Positions 63,103 through 64,000 of a DNA stretch of 64,000 nt are shown here, piece by piece. Location: the NCBI RefSeq assembly GCF_900105055.1, contig NZ_FNTA01000002.1:419133-483132 (forward strand). Direction: 5' to 3'. Source of the DNA: Amycolatopsis lurida (GTDB lineage: Bacteria > Actinomycetota > Actinomycetes > Mycobacteriales > Pseudonocardiaceae). The position numbers and the translations under genes were made by a program. The first letter of the stretch is position 1; the number at the start of each line of letters is the position of its first letter. Below the pieces are notes generated by a model. That model was given only the letters and a program-made list of their open reading frames with translations. It was not told the origin of the DNA and did no database searches.

Positions 63103-63141
63103 CCGAGGAGCCCGTCGGCCACACCGGCGACGGGCCCCTCG
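63103..63141. terminator. GC-rich hairpin after the right HNH gene
   Basis: CCGAGGAGCCCGTCG and CGACGGGCCCCTCGG pair at 14 of 15 positions. Same element as after the left copy. Confidence 0.6.
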
Positions 63142-63147
63142 GCATGC

Positions 63148-63407
63148 CTCGAGCTGGCGCGTCACCGGCTGCGGGCTACTGTGCGGCGGATGTCTCGCCG
63201 GGCTGCTCAGTGCGCTCCGCGAACTCGTCTCACCCGACGACGAACGGGGCCTGGTCGCCGAGCTGGGGAATCCCCCTGTCCCGGCAGCACACGATGGCCG
63301 CCAGCAGCGACGTCACCGCAGCCCCGGCGATCAGGCCGATGCCCTCCCACAAGGGAGCCAGCGAAATCAGCTGGGTTCTGGCGTCCACGATCTCTACCTG
63401 GGCGCGT
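63148..63407. other. Stretch without intact gene, probably start of the relic
   Basis: Frame fragments such as CGLLCGGCLAGLLSALREL followed by VSPDDERGLVAELGN look like the N-terminal part of the decayed gene downstream. Nothing intact is seen. Confidence 0.4.
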
Positions 63408-63989
63408 GAGGTACACGAGTGCAACCCGCACCTGCTTCCGCCGACCGAGTCAACCGCGGGCACGGCCCGATGGCTGATCGGATTGCTCGCATTGCACCTG
63501 CACCCGGACGCCGGCGAGCTGCACGACGAGATCACTCATGTCGTCGCTCGGATGCGCCGGGTCATCGACCGCCCACCCCGACCGGATCTACGCCGGACCG
63601 TGTGACGCGCTGGTCCACGGCGAGAGGTGCCCCGATCACCTCTACGCGCGGTCAGCGTCGGGTGCAGTGTGACAGCTGCACCGCCCGAACACGACGTCGA
63701 AGAGCGGCGGGCCTGGATGATCCGGTACGGGGTCGACCTCAGGGTTACCGCGCCGTTGCGTTGGGCTGGACGCGGCTGCTCCTGGACAAGACCATCCCGC
63801 GTAGTACCTGGGACTTCTGGGGGAACCGAGGTCGGATCGTCCCCGCACGGCACCAACGCGCGGGGACGGCCTGTGTTCCGGCTCGATGATGTCAGCGACC
63901 TCGCGCTTGCGCACGTAAGCCACGTCACGCGGCCTTGCGGCTGGCTGACCTGGATGCAAGATCCTACTTGCGACCTTGCACTCTTCTGA
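63408..63989 (+). pseudogene. Multiply frameshifted relic of a phage/ICE-type zinc-ribbon and HTH gene
   Basis: Protein-like sense hops between frames: TARWLIGLLALHLHPDAGEL then HDEITHVVARMRRVIDR, next frame DRIYAGPCDALVHGERCPDH then LYARS, next RRVQCDSCTA, next DVEERRAWMIRYGVDLRV, next STWDFWGNRGRIVP, and finally HGTNARGRPVFRLDDVSDLA. In order, this matches the layout of a gene type common in actinobacterial prophages and integrative elements: a CxxC ribbon after IYAGPCD, a YDVEARREWLL-like helix and a DNA-binding HTH ending in GRPxYRVGDVLDL. At least five frame changes mean it is dead. Its N-terminal part may begin near 63160 (LLCGGCLAGLLSALRELVSP). Confidence 0.6.
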
Positions 63990-64000
63990 TCACAGTGGCT

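Larger units (their letters stand above)
61798..63147 (+). repeat. Inverted duplication, right copy (HNH gene with promoter and terminator)
   Basis: Counterpart of 26405-27752 in opposite orientation; similarity includes promoter, gene and terminator hairpin. Confidence 0.9.

Noticed and set aside
63230..63388. Short minus-strand frame with one hydrophobic helix (WEGIGLIAGAAVTSLLAAIV)
   Set aside because: Only 52 codons, GTG start with weak ribosome-binding site, and it lies antisense to what appears to be the start of the decayed phage-type gene. It could still be real, but support is too thin.

Overview
The window is high-GC actinobacterial DNA. GTG starts, several probably leaderless genes, Tat and lipoprotein signals, and the families present suggest a Pseudonocardiaceae genome such as Amycolatopsis. 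That placement is inferred from composition and gene content, not from a database search. No tRNA, rRNA or CRISPR array was seen.

Layout. (1) 1-6.1 kb: a receiver-domain fragment, a lone receiver and an ANTAR protein, then a DosR/DevR-type dormancy module. It holds a DevR-like regulator numbered like DevR, a heme-GAF DevS-like kinase, two Acg-type nitroreductases and a DUF1876 (Rv1738-like) protein. Related palindromes lie in all three control regions. (2) 6.1-25.4 kb: ordinary accessory genes. They include a Tat-exported hydrolase, a GlxA-type regulator, two AMP-forming ligases (one with an SRPBCC domain fused in front), a decayed KAP NTPase, MFS transporters, folE, an HxlR regulator with a leaderless promoter, a P450 resembling the BM3 heme domain with a TetR regulator, and a glycosyltransferase/methyltransferase pair. 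(3) 25.4-26.1 kb: three tandem copies of a palindrome, an ECF-sigma-like promoter (GGAAC-N16/17-CGTT) and a strong hairpin with a C-rich loop followed by T residues. This is probably an array of undescribed small RNAs and is the most novel element here. (4) 26.4-27.75 kb and 61.8-63.15 kb: two nearly identical DUF222/HNH endonuclease genes in inverted orientation, each behind a LexA-type SOS box.

Between these inverted copies lie an ABC-F ribosome-protection gene with a leader peptide and attenuator, a glycine-rich secreted beta-helix protein, and a long sugar-utilisation region. The first sugar block is cebR / cebE-cebF-cebG-bglC for beta-glucoside uptake and hydrolysis, with two CebR boxes. 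The second is an arabinose/arabinogalactan block: a LacI-family regulator, a YtfQRT-YjfF-like furanose transporter, araB-araD-araA, a ChvE-GguAB transporter, then secreted GH51 and GH43 arabinofuranosidases and a GH2 beta-galactosidase. Three copies of an operator close to GTGTTAnCGCTAACAC tie the LacI regulator to the first transporter and to araB. The secreted enzymes would release L-arabinose and galactose from plant arabinogalactan, the two transporters would import them, and AraBAD would feed arabinose into the pentose phosphate pathway.

The right end (63.1-64 kb) holds a multiply frameshifted relic of a gene type common in actinobacterial phages and integrative elements.
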